This document shows positions 22,529 through 28,959 of a stretch of DNA of 28,959 nucleotides, in pieces. A program made the position numbers and the translations under genes. Location of the stretch: the NCBI GenBank assembly GCA_002371625.1, contig DFFV01000015.1, forward strand, positions 1 to 28,959. Direction: 5' to 3'. The DNA is from Ruminococcus sp. UBA3767. GTDB taxonomy: Bacteria; Bacillota; Clostridia; Oscillospirales; Ruminococcaceae. The notes below the pieces were generated by a model, which saw only the letters and a program-made list of their open reading frames with translations, was not told where the DNA came from and searched no databases. How positions within the stretch are numbered: position 1 is the stretch's first letter; every line of letters starts with the position of its first letter.

Positions 22529-23020
22529 ATGCTTAACAGAGTTATCTTAATGGGAAGGATCACACAGGATCTTGATCTCAGACAGACACCCAGCGGAGTT
22601 TCTGTGCTTACATTCAATATTGCAGTAGACAGAAACTTTTCAAAACAGGGTGAGGAAAGACAGACGGATTTCATCACTTGTGTTGCATGGCGTCAGCAGG
22701 CTGAATTCATTTCAAGATATTTCAGCAAGGGACGTATGATCGCTATTGAGGGTAATCTGAGAACAAGGACTTATGACGATAAGAACGGCAGCAAGCATTA
22801 TGTTACCGAGGTCTATGTTGACAGTGTGAGCTTCACGGGCGAGCCAAAGCAGGGCGGTTCTTCTTATTCACAGAACAACAGCTACGGCGGAAATGACTAC
22901 CGCAGCAATAATGCTCCCGCAGCGCAGCCAAGACAGCAGGATAATTCAAACGAGTCGCTTTCTATCGGTGATATCGCCGATTATGAGGAAGTGCTCAGCG
23001 ACGACGGAGTACCATTCTGA
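22529..23020 (+). CDS. ssb: Single-stranded DNA-binding protein
   Basis: 163 residues. N-terminal OB fold (about 1-108): MLNRVILMGRITQDLDLRQT, then FITCVAWRQQAEFISRYFSKG and AIEGNLRTRTYDDKNG, all standard. A Gly/Asn/Ser/Gln-rich flexible linker leads to the acidic tip SDDGVPF, the variant of DDDIPF used to recruit replication and repair partners. GAAGGGAAAG precedes the ATG. It sits between rpsF and rpsR as in most Firmicutes. Confidence 0.97.
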   Translation: MLNRVILMGRITQDLDLRQTPSGVSVLTFNIAVDRNFSKQGEERQTDFITCVAWRQQAEFISRYFSKGRMIAIEGNLRTRTYDDKNGSKHYVTEVYVDSVSFTGEPKQGGSSYSQNNSYGGNDYRSNNAPAAQPRQQDNSNESLSIGDIADYEEVLSDDGVPF

Positions 23021-23068
23021 TTTTAACACGAACGATCATATCATATTACAGACAGGAGTGAAAACGAC

Positions 23069-23308
23069 ATGGAAAAGAATTCTGCAAGACCTATGAAGAG
23101 AGGTCGTAAGAAGGTTTGTATGTTCTGCGTAGACAGAGCAGAAACTATCGACTATAAAGATATCGCAAAGCTCAGAAAGTGCATGACAGAAAGATCAAAG
23201 ATCCTTCCAAGACGTGTAACAGGTACATGTGCTTATCATCAGAGAGAGCTGACAAAGGCTATCAAGAGAGCTCGTCACGTTGCTCTTATCCCTTATGTTT
23301 CAGACTAA
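23069..23308 (+). CDS. rpsR: 30S ribosomal protein S18, zinc-binding (C+) form
   Basis: 79 residues. [10 protein letters not shown] supplies Cys17 and Cys20, and TGTCAYHQ supplies a third Cys plus His, so this is the zinc-binding C+ form of S18. Conserved [19 protein letters not shown] and [13 protein letters not shown] confirm the identity. It binds S6 on the 30S platform. An AGGAGTG-type site precedes the ATG. Last gene of the operon, closed by a strong terminator. Confidence 0.97.
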   Translation: MEKNSARPMKRGRKKVCMFCVDRAETIDYKDIAKLRKCMTERSKILPRRVTGTCAYHQRELTKAIKRARHVALIPYVSD

Positions 23309-23323
23309 TAGAGCTTGATTTTC

Positions 23324-23354
23324 AGAGGTATCCTTTATAGGATACCTCTTTTTG
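23324..23354 (+). terminator. Terminator of the rpsF operon
   Basis: Eleven-base perfect stem AGAGGTATCCT / AGGATACCTCT with a TTAT loop, followed by a T-run. Confidence 0.93.
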
Positions 23355-23377
23355 CTTGTTTTGGCGCAGATATACAC

Positions 23378-23406
23378 TTGCAAATATATATGCGGTGTGT
23401 TATAAT
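23378..23406 (+). promoter_or_regulatory. Promoter of lon-engB
   Basis: TTGCAA (23378-23383), a 17-bp spacer and TATAAT (23401-23406), with TGTGT before the -10. Its position rules out translation starts upstream of about 23413. Confidence 0.85.
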
Positions 23407-23466
23407 GTATATAGCACAGTAATGGGCTGTGCTGCAACTAATCTCAAAAAAGAAAAGGACTTGACT

Positions 23467-25881
23467 ATGAGCGATAATATAAATACCAAACAGATAGTTA
23501 TCATGGACTTTGTTCCTACAAGAGACCTTGTCGTTTTTCCGAATATGACATTGTATTTCGATGTCGGCAGGAGCTTTTCTGTCAAGAGCATCAAAAATGC
23601 TATGGAGAACGATACTCTCGTTTTTCTTGCTGCACAAAAGGACGTTAATGTTGAAAGACCCGAGAAAAAGGATTGCTATTCAATAGGTACCGTTGTGCGT
23701 GTAAAGCAGATAGTAAGAACGGGCAGTGTTTACCGTGCTCTTGTTGAGGGTATAAACAAAGCGAAGATCGTTGATATTTATGAGCAGCGCAGCAACTATA
23801 AGGCTGAAATACGCATGATGCATAATTATCCGAGAGAAAAGCTGGATAAAACAGAAGTCATCGCTGTTTTCAGAGAGGTCGTCAAAGCCTTTGAGGAGTA
23901 TGCAAAGTTGCTGCCGAGAATGCCGCAGGAGCTTTATGCACAGATCCTTGGTGCAAAAACTCCGATAGAGCTGTTTGAAAGCATTGCTTTCAATATCTCA
24001 CTTTCGTTTACCGACAGGCAGGCTCTGCTTGAAGCTGCCTCGGTTGGCGAAAAGCTCGCTATGCTGCTTACTATCCTTTCAAGAGAGATAAATGTACTTA
24101 CGCTCGAACAGCAGATTCACGATCAGGTCAGAACTCAGATAGAGGATAACCAGCGTGAATATTATATCCGTGAACAGATAAAGGCTCTTCAGAGAGAACT
24201 TGACGGAGAAGACGCCGATGGCGAGGAGAACGAGATATCAAAGTACAGCGACAGGATAAAGAAGCTCGGACTCGATGAAAAGAGCGAGGAGAAACTGCTG
24301 GGTGAGGTCAAAAGACTTTCCCACATGCCAATGGGCTCGCAGGAAGCTGTCGTTGTTACAAACTACCTCGATACCGTGCTTTCTCTGCCGTGGAACTCGT
24401 TCACCAAGGACAGGACCGATGTTAAAAAGGCTGCCAAGATACTTGATAACGACCACTACGGTCTTAAAAAGGTCAAGGAAAGAATACTTGAAAATCTTTC
24501 TGTAAGAGCGCTTGCTCCCGATGTAAAGGGACAGATACTCTGTCTTGTAGGACCTCCGGGTGTCGGCAAAACATCTGTTGCCAAGAGCATTGCAAGTGCG
24601 CTGGGAAGGAATTTTGTAAGAGTATCGCTCGGCGGCGTTAAGGACGAGAGCGATATCAGAGGTCATAGAAAGACTTATGTAGGCTCTATGCCGGGACGTA
24701 TAATAAACGCTATGAAGCTCGCAGGCAGCATGAATCCCGTTATGCTGCTGGACGAGATAGATAAAATGTCCAACGATTTCAGGGGAGATCCTTCCTCTGC
24801 TATGCTGGAAGTGCTCGACAGTGAGCAGAACAACGCTTTCAGAGATCACTATATCGAGATACCGTTTGACCTCAGCGAGGTGCTTTTCATCACAACCGCA
24901 AATACGCTTGATACCGTTCAGGCTCCGCTGCTTGACAGAATGGAGGTCATCGAGCTTTCAAGCTATACAAGAGAGGAAAAGTACAATATCGCAAAGCGCC
25001 ACCTGCTCAAAAAACAGCTTGAAAAGAACGGGCTTAAAAATTCGATGTTCAAAATTTCCAACGATGCTCTCTATAAGCTGATCGACGGCTATACAAGAGA
25101 AGCCGGTGTGAGAAATCTTGAAAGAACTATCGGCAAGCTGTGCAGAAAGGCTGCAAGAGAGATAGTTGAAAATGATGTAAAGTCAGTTTCCTTTACAGTT
25201 TCCAATCTGCAAAAATACCTCGGTCACGAAAAGTTCCTGCCCGATATCGTTTCGCAGGAGGACAGCGTTGGCTGCGTGAACGGACTTGCTTGGACTTCTG
25301 TCGGCGGAGTTATCATGCCTCTGGAAGTGCTTGTGCTTGACGGTAAGGGAAAGATCGAGCTGACAGGTTCGCTGGGCGATGTGATGAAAGAATCTGCAAG
25401 GATAGCGGTGAGCTATTGCCGCAGCATTGCTGACAAATACGGTATCAACAGCGACTTCTACGAAAAGAAGGACCTGCATATCCATGCACCCGAGGGAGCT
25501 GTTCCAAAGGACGGACCTTCCGCCGGAGTTACGATGATAACTGCTATCGTTTCCGCTCTCAGCGGTATCAAGGTACGCTCTGATGTCGCTATGACAGGAG
25601 AGATAACTCTTACGGGAAAAGTTCTCGCTATCGGAGGACTTCGTGAAAAAACAATGGCTGCATACAAAGCCGGCGTAAAGACCTGTATAGTTCCTTTTGC
25701 CAATAAGGGCGATATGGACGAGGTAGAGGATATAGTTAAGATGAACGTTGAGTTCATTTATGCAAAAACTATCTCCGATGTGCTGGATGCAGCACTTGTA
25801 AAAGAAAAAGGTGCAAGAAAAATGCCGCTTGAGCTTATGGCTAATAAGAAAACAAGAGGCAGAAAAAAGATAATGGTCTGA
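23467..25881 (+). CDS. lon: ATP-dependent protease Lon (LonA)
   Basis: 804 residues from the ATG at 23467 (AAAGGA seven bases upstream). Domains: N-terminal LON substrate-binding domain (about 1-200), coiled-coil segment, AAA+ ATPase with Walker A GPPGVGKT at 362-369 and Walker B MLLDEIDK, and the C-terminal S16 protease with Ser685 in PKDGPSAGVT and Lys718 in LTGKVLAIGG, the Ser-Lys dyad. It degrades misfolded and regulatory proteins in the cytosol. No membrane insert, so it is LonA not LonB. No HAIR/CtsR-type or CIRCE operator is visible in the leader. engB follows by 13 bp. Confidence 0.97.
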   Translation: MSDNINTKQIVIMDFVPTRDLVVFPNMTLYFDVGRSFSVKSIKNAMENDTLVFLAAQKDVNVERPEKKDCYSIGTVVRVKQIVRTGSVYRALVEGINKAKIVDIYEQRSNYKAEIRMMHNYPREKLDKTEVIAVFREVVKAFEEYAKLLPRMPQELYAQILGAKTPIELFESIAFNISLSFTDRQALLEAASVGEKLAMLLTILSREINVLTLEQQIHDQVRTQIEDNQREYYIREQIKALQRELDGEDADGEENEISKYSDRIKKLGLDEKSEEKLLGEVKRLSHMPMGSQEAVVVTNYLDTVLSLPWNSFTKDRTDVKKAAKILDNDHYGLKKVKERILENLSVRALAPDVKGQILCLVGPPGVGKTSVAKSIASALGRNFVRVSLGGVKDESDIRGHRKTYVGSMPGRIINAMKLAGSMNPVMLLDEIDKMSNDFRGDPSSAMLEVLDSEQNNAFRDHYIEIPFDLSEVLFITTANTLDTVQAPLLDRMEVIELSSYTREEKYNIAKRHLLKKQLEKNGLKNSMFKISNDALYKLIDGYTREAGVRNLERTIGKLCRKAAREIVENDVKSVSFTVSNLQKYLGHEKFLPDIVSQEDSVGCVNGLAWTSVGGVIMPLEVLVLDGKGKIELTGSLGDVMKESARIAVSYCRSIADKYGINSDFYEKKDLHIHAPEGAVPKDGPSAGVTMITAIVSALSGIKVRSDVAMTGEITLTGKVLAIGGLREKTMAAYKAGVKTCIVPFANKGDMDEVEDIVKMNVEFIYAKTISDVLDAALVKEKGARKMPLELMANKKTRGRKKIMV

Positions 25882-25894
25882 TGTGAGGTGACGA

Positions 25895-26500
25895 ATGAAT
25901 ATAAATAAAGCCGAGTTCGTGACTTCCTACGGCAGCTTTAAGCAGATACCGCCTTCAGACAGGATAGAGATAGCTTTTTCGGGGCGCTCAAATGTTGGGA
26001 AAAGCTCGCTGATAAACAAGATATTCAACAGAAAGAATCTTGCGAGAGTCAGCTCTATGCCCGGTAAGACCGTCACGATAAACTTTTATTCACTGGAGGA
26101 TATTTATATCGTTGACCTCCCGGGGTATGGCTATGCCCACGTTTCAAAGTCTGAAAAGAAAAAGTGGGGAGATCTTATCGGCGGTTATCTCGGGGACGGT
26201 GAACGTGACCTCGCCCTTGTGTTCCAGCTGATAGATATGCGGCACGCTCCATCTAAGGACGACGTGCAGATGATAGATTTCCTCATCGACAGCGGTATTC
26301 CGTTCGTTATCGTTTTCACAAAAGCCGATAAGCTCAAACCTACACAGCGCAAAGAGCGTATGGCGAGCTTTGCTGATGAGATACCATGCTTTGAGGATAT
26401 AACCTTTGTGGAGTTTTCAGCTGTTACGGGAGAGGGCGTTGAAAGGATCAGAGAGATCATTGAGGAAGTCGCTTCTGAACAGACTGAAAATGCAAATTGA
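25895..26500 (+). CDS. yihA: Ribosome-assembly GTPase EngB/YsxC/YihA
   Basis: 201 residues, a TrmE-Era-EngA-like GTPase needed for late 50S subunit assembly. G motifs: GRSNVGKSS (G1, about 29-37), a conserved Thr in GKTVTIN (G2), DLPGYGYA (G3, the family hallmark) and TKADK (G4). GAGGTG lies four bases before the ATG. lon ends 13 bp upstream, the common lon-engB order in Firmicutes, so the two are co-transcribed. No terminator is visible after it. Confidence 0.96.
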   Translation: MNINKAEFVTSYGSFKQIPPSDRIEIAFSGRSNVGKSSLINKIFNRKNLARVSSMPGKTVTINFYSLEDIYIVDLPGYGYAHVSKSEKKKWGDLIGGYLGDGERDLALVFQLIDMRHAPSKDDVQMIDFLIDSGIPFVIVFTKADKLKPTQRKERMASFADEIPCFEDITFVEFSAVTGEGVERIREIIEEVASEQTENAN

Positions 26501-26541
26501 GAAAAATTTAGAAAACGGAAATAAATTATTCATAATTCTCC

Positions 26542-26570
26542 TTTACTTTTCTTTGTTTTTGTGTTAAACT
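26542..26570 (+). promoter_or_regulatory. Probable promoter of the yerC unit
   Basis: TTTACT (26542-26547), a 17-bp spacer and TAAACT (26565-26570), each four of six to consensus. The -10 lies inside the left arm of the operator palindrome. Confidence 0.5.
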
Positions 26571-26586
26571 AATTCTAGTTTAACAC
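26561..26586 (+). promoter_or_regulatory. 26-bp palindromic operator upstream of yerC
   Basis: Perfect 11-base arms GTGTTAAACTA and TAGTTTAACAC around ATTC. The CTA...TAG and TTAA content recalls trp-repressor operators (CTAG/TTAA), fitting binding by the TrpR-like protein encoded directly downstream. Confidence 0.8.
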
Positions 26587-26618
26587 TTTACATTATGAAA
26601 TAGTAAAGGAGATTATTT

Positions 26619-26924
26619 ATGAAAGAACGTATGGAGATCAAAAAGCTCGACGATCTGTATGAGGCGATACTGCATCTTGAAACTGTTGAAGAGTGCAGGT
26701 CTTTTTTCAAGGACCTTTGTACTATTCCCGAGCTTAAAGCGCTTTCGCAGAGGTTCCAGGTCGCAAAAATGCTTATGGATGACCATGTTTACAGCGAGAT
26801 CGTTCGTGAAACAGGCGCTTCCACCGCAACTATCAGCCGTGTGAACAGATCGCTGACATACGACGGAAGCGGCGGATACGGCATTGTTTTCAATAAAATG
26901 AATAAAGGAAAAGAAGATAAGTGA
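26619..26924 (+). CDS. yerC: YerC/YecD-family TrpR-related DNA-binding protein
   Basis: 101 residues, all-helical, with the Trp-repressor superfamily helix-turn-helix: IPELKALSQRFQVAKMLM, then YSEIVRETGASTATISRVNR (the second helix is the recognition helix). AAAGGAG lies seven bases before the ATG. The protein lacks an obvious ligand signature, and the effector of YerC-type proteins is not known to me. It probably represses its own unit through the 26-bp palindrome overlapping its promoter. Its TGA overlaps the ATG of the following methyltransferase (TGATG), implying translational coupling. Confidence 0.92.
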   Translation: MKERMEIKKLDDLYEAILHLETVEECRSFFKDLCTIPELKALSQRFQVAKMLMDDHVYSEIVRETGASTATISRVNRSLTYDGSGGYGIVFNKMNKGKEDK

Positions 26925-27670
26925 TGGATCATAGCTATAACAGCTTTGCACGCTTTTACGACAGGCTGACTGCCAATGTTGACTATAAAGCGATAGCGGA
27001 TCTTGTTGACAGCCTTATAAAAAAACATTCCGAATATGACGAGGTCGTGCTTGATCTTGCCTGCGGTACGGGAAGCGTAAGCGAACAGCTTGCGCTGAAA
27101 GGGTACGATGTTATCGGCGTTGATAACTCGCAGGAGATGCTTGAAGCGGCACAGGAACGCTTTGATGAAAGCGGACTTGATGTTACGCTGCTGGAGCAGG
27201 ATATGACCGAGCTTGATCTGTGGGGCGCCGTTGACTGTACAGTTTGTCTGCTTGACAGCCTTGATCACCTTCGTGATGCTTCTGAATTAAAGAAAGCCTT
27301 TGAGCGAGTGTCTATGTACACCTGTGTCGGAGGCTTGTTTGTATTTGATCTGAATACCGAGTATAAGCATAGAAATGTTCTGGCGAACAACGCCTTTAAT
27401 TACGATCTTGATGATTTGTTCTGCGCATGGCAGAATGAGCTTTCGCCAAACGGAGATGTACATATCTACCTTGATTTCTTTGAAAAAGCCGACGACGGCA
27501 GATATATAAGGTATAGTGATGATTTCACAGAGATATTGTTTGAGGATAGCTTTGTTGAAAGTACGCTTGCTGAAAACGGCTTTGAGCTGATAGGCAGGTA
27601 TGATGAATTTTCACTTGAACCTGTAAAGGAAACCGGTCAGCGTGTGCTGTGGGTGTGCAAAAGAGTTTGA
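26924..27670 (+). CDS. Class I SAM-dependent methyltransferase
   Basis: 248 residues. The ATG at 26924 shares its A with the yerC stop. Motif I VLDLACGTGSVSEQLA (SAM glycine loop, about 42-57), acidic end of strand beta-2 in VIGVDNSQEML, and the post-I region LLEQDMTELD are clear. The N-terminus YNSFARFYDRL is typical of the ubiE/COQ5-like or YodH-like small-molecule group. The substrate is unknown. The C-terminal half is Asp/Glu/Tyr-rich with YLDFFEK and VLWVCKRV. It is translationally coupled to the TrpR-like regulator, so it may be part of what that regulator controls. Confidence 0.9.
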   Translation: MDHSYNSFARFYDRLTANVDYKAIADLVDSLIKKHSEYDEVVLDLACGTGSVSEQLALKGYDVIGVDNSQEMLEAAQERFDESGLDVTLLEQDMTELDLWGAVDCTVCLLDSLDHLRDASELKKAFERVSMYTCVGGLFVFDLNTEYKHRNVLANNAFNYDLDDLFCAWQNELSPNGDVHIYLDFFEKADDGRYIRYSDDFTEILFEDSFVESTLAENGFELIGRYDEFSLEPVKETGQRVLWVCKRV

Positions 27671-27733
27671 TAACGGCGCAGTACAGTACTATTATTGTTG
27701 TAGCCGTATGATGATACAAGGAGTAGTTTTTTA

Positions 27734-28615
27734 ATGGGAAGAATAGTTCGTGCTATAAGTAAAGATGCCTCGGTGGTATGCAGTGCCATTGACGGCAAGG
27801 ATATAGTTTCAAGAATAGAGCAGATACATCGGACCTCTGCTGTTTGTACCGCAGGCCTTGGCAGACTTGCTATGGCAACATCTCTGCTCGGCTTCGGGCT
27901 TAAAGGCGAAAAGGACAGCATCACTGTCAGAATGGAGGGCGGCGGTCCTGCTGGTGCGCTTATCTGCGTTTCGGATAGCTTTGGCAATGTCAGGGCGTAT
28001 ATACAGAATCCTGTCGTTGAGTTGCCGCTTAATGCAAAAGGCAAGCTCGATGTCGGCGGCGCAGTGGGCAAAGAGGGAACACTGAGTGTTGTTAAAGACC
28101 TCGGCCTTAAAGAGCCTTATGTCGGTCAGGTGCCTATCGTTTCGGGAGAGGTCGCTGAGGATATAACCAGCTATCTTGCACTTAGTGAGCAGGTGCCGAG
28201 TGTTTGTGCTCTGGGCGTGCTCGTAAATCCGGATCTTACCGTGAATTGTGCAGGCGGTTTCCTCGTTCAGCTGCTTCCGTTTGCTCCCGAAAGTGCAATA
28301 GATCAGATAGAAAAGAATATAAATTCAATGCAGTCTGTTACTCAGATGATCTCGGGCGGCATGACCACAGAGGAGATAGCTCTTAAAGCACTTGAAGGTC
28401 TTGAACCAAACGTGCTTGATGATTTTAAAGTCGAGTACAGATGCGATTGCTCAAAGGAACGTGTCGAAAGGGCACTGATCTCGCTTGGTGAAAGTGAACT
28501 CAGGGATATGGCTGAACAGCCCGAAACACAGGTGGAATGCCATTTCTGCGATAAAAAGTATTCCTTCACCTCGCAGGAGATATTAAAGCTCGTTGAAAGT
28601 GCCAAAAAGAAATAG
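27734..28615 (+). CDS. hslO: Redox-regulated chaperone Hsp33
   Basis: 293 residues, the usual length. The N-terminal half is the substrate-binding beta-sheet domain (RMEGGGPAGALICVSDSFG, then GGAVGKEGTLSVVKDLG); the C-terminus carries the zinc redox switch Cys237-x-Cys239, 29 residues, Cys269-x-x-Cys272. Zinc release and disulfide formation under oxidative stress activate it as an ATP-independent holdase. AAGGAG lies nine bases before the ATG. Sixty-three bases separate it from the methyltransferase gene, with no clear promoter or terminator in the gap. Confidence 0.97.
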   Translation: MGRIVRAISKDASVVCSAIDGKDIVSRIEQIHRTSAVCTAGLGRLAMATSLLGFGLKGEKDSITVRMEGGGPAGALICVSDSFGNVRAYIQNPVVELPLNAKGKLDVGGAVGKEGTLSVVKDLGLKEPYVGQVPIVSGEVAEDITSYLALSEQVPSVCALGVLVNPDLTVNCAGGFLVQLLPFAPESAIDQIEKNINSMQSVTQMISGGMTTEEIALKALEGLEPNVLDDFKVEYRCDCSKERVERALISLGESELRDMAEQPETQVECHFCDKKYSFTSQEILKLVESAKKK

Positions 28616-28626
28616 TGAGGTAAGTG

Positions 28627-28956
28627 ATGAGTGCTGCACAGATAGTTCTTGCTGTTATTCTTTTCGTAGCTGCTGTAATTCTTGCTTTCTTCGGGATAAG
28701 GCAGCTGCAGTGCAAAGGGTATTGCTTTAATAATGCCTACATCTATGCCTCGAAAGAGGAAAGGGAAACTATGTACCTCAGACCTTATTATAAACAATCG
28801 GGTGTGGTGTTTCTTATGCTTGCCTGCCTGTTCCTGCTGAACGGACTGAGGATAGTGTTTGATATAAAAGCACTTTTATATGTTTCCTTCGTTCTTATCG
28901 CTGCAATAATCGTATATGCGGTGGTATCTTCCATAAGGATAGAAAAGAATAAATAA
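28627..28956 (+). CDS. Small three-helix membrane protein, DUF3784-like
   Basis: 109 residues from the ATG at 28627 (GAGG six bases upstream). Three hydrophobic segments: about 5-25 (VLAVILFVAAVILAFFGI), about 60-78 (VVFLMLACLFLLNGL) and about 85-103. The loop CKGYCFNNAYIYASKEERE and the pattern of helices recall DUF3784 proteins; this is recalled similarity only. It follows hslO by 11 bp, so it is probably co-transcribed. Function unknown. It ends three bases before the window edge. Confidence 0.75.
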   Translation: MSAAQIVLAVILFVAAVILAFFGIRQLQCKGYCFNNAYIYASKEERETMYLRPYYKQSGVVFLMLACLFLLNGLRIVFDIKALLYVSFVLIAAIIVYAVVSSIRIEKNK

Positions 28957-28959
28957 AGC

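Larger units (their letters stand above)
26537..26612 (+). repeat. Outer inverted repeat enclosing the yerC promoter and ribosome site
   Basis: TCTCCTTTACT (26537-26547) is the exact complement of AGTAAAGGAGA (26602-26612), which contains the ribosome site of the next gene. The left arm overlaps the likely -35 box. In an RNA that starts upstream, the arms could pair and hide the ribosome site. Confidence 0.75.

Noticed and set aside
24238..24849. 203-codon open frame antisense to lon
   Set aside because: Opposite the conserved AAA+ region of Lon, with no ribosome site or family resemblance.

Overview
The window looks like ordinary chromosomal backbone of a Gram-positive anaerobe of the Ruminococcus / Oscillospiraceae type. 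This is inferred from strong AGGAGG-type ribosome sites, AT-rich intergenic DNA with sigma-A promoters, a THF-riboswitch/FolT pair, a zinc-ribbon kinase-like PASTA protein and a SpoIIM relative. I see no rRNA, tRNA, CRISPR array, insertion sequence or prophage.

Layout. 1-1.65 kb: the end of dnaK, then dnaJ and a terminator. 1.76-2.72 kb (minus): a TetR-type regulator and a tiny membrane protein behind a consensus promoter with a tandem operator. 2.76-5.47 kb (minus): a CadC/SmtB-like metal sensor and a P1B-type metal-exporting ATPase with a His-rich linker, behind a 26-bp palindromic operator. 5.55-10.43 kb: a paralogous type IIA topoisomerase pair (ParE-like, ParC-like) plus a small acidic unknown protein. 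10.47-11.39 kb: a monocistronic zinc-ribbon membrane protein. 11.4-15.06 kb: a divergent pair, an LCP cell-wall ligase (minus) and a PASTA-domain pseudokinase (plus). 15.09-16.98 kb: pfkA, then a THF riboswitch and folT. 17.0-19.86 kb: proC, a SpoIIM-like protein, a cytidine-deaminase-like enzyme and a YesL/DUF624 membrane protein. 19.86-21.04 kb (minus): prfB. 21.08-22.12 kb: a RING/zinc-ribbon membrane protein. 22.1-23.35 kb: rpsF-ssb-rpsR. 23.38-26.5 kb: lon-engB. 26.5-28.96 kb: a TrpR-like YerC regulator with a large nested palindrome, a methyltransferase, hslO (Hsp33) and a DUF3784-like membrane protein.

Themes. Proteostasis genes recur (dnaK, dnaJ, lon, hslO), as do ribosome genes (rpsF, rpsR, prfB, engB). 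Three membrane proteins start with cytoplasmic zinc-ribbon or RING modules. The strongest candidate for something unusual is the PASTA protein at 13177-15057, which has lost the kinase lysine, the HRD aspartate and the DFG aspartate but keeps the fold, membrane anchor and wall-binding domains, and sits back-to-back with an LCP enzyme. At DNA level, two promoters (pfkA and rpsF) place their -35 box in the loop of the hairpin that ends the preceding gene, and most promoters here carry a TGTG/AGTG-type -16 element.
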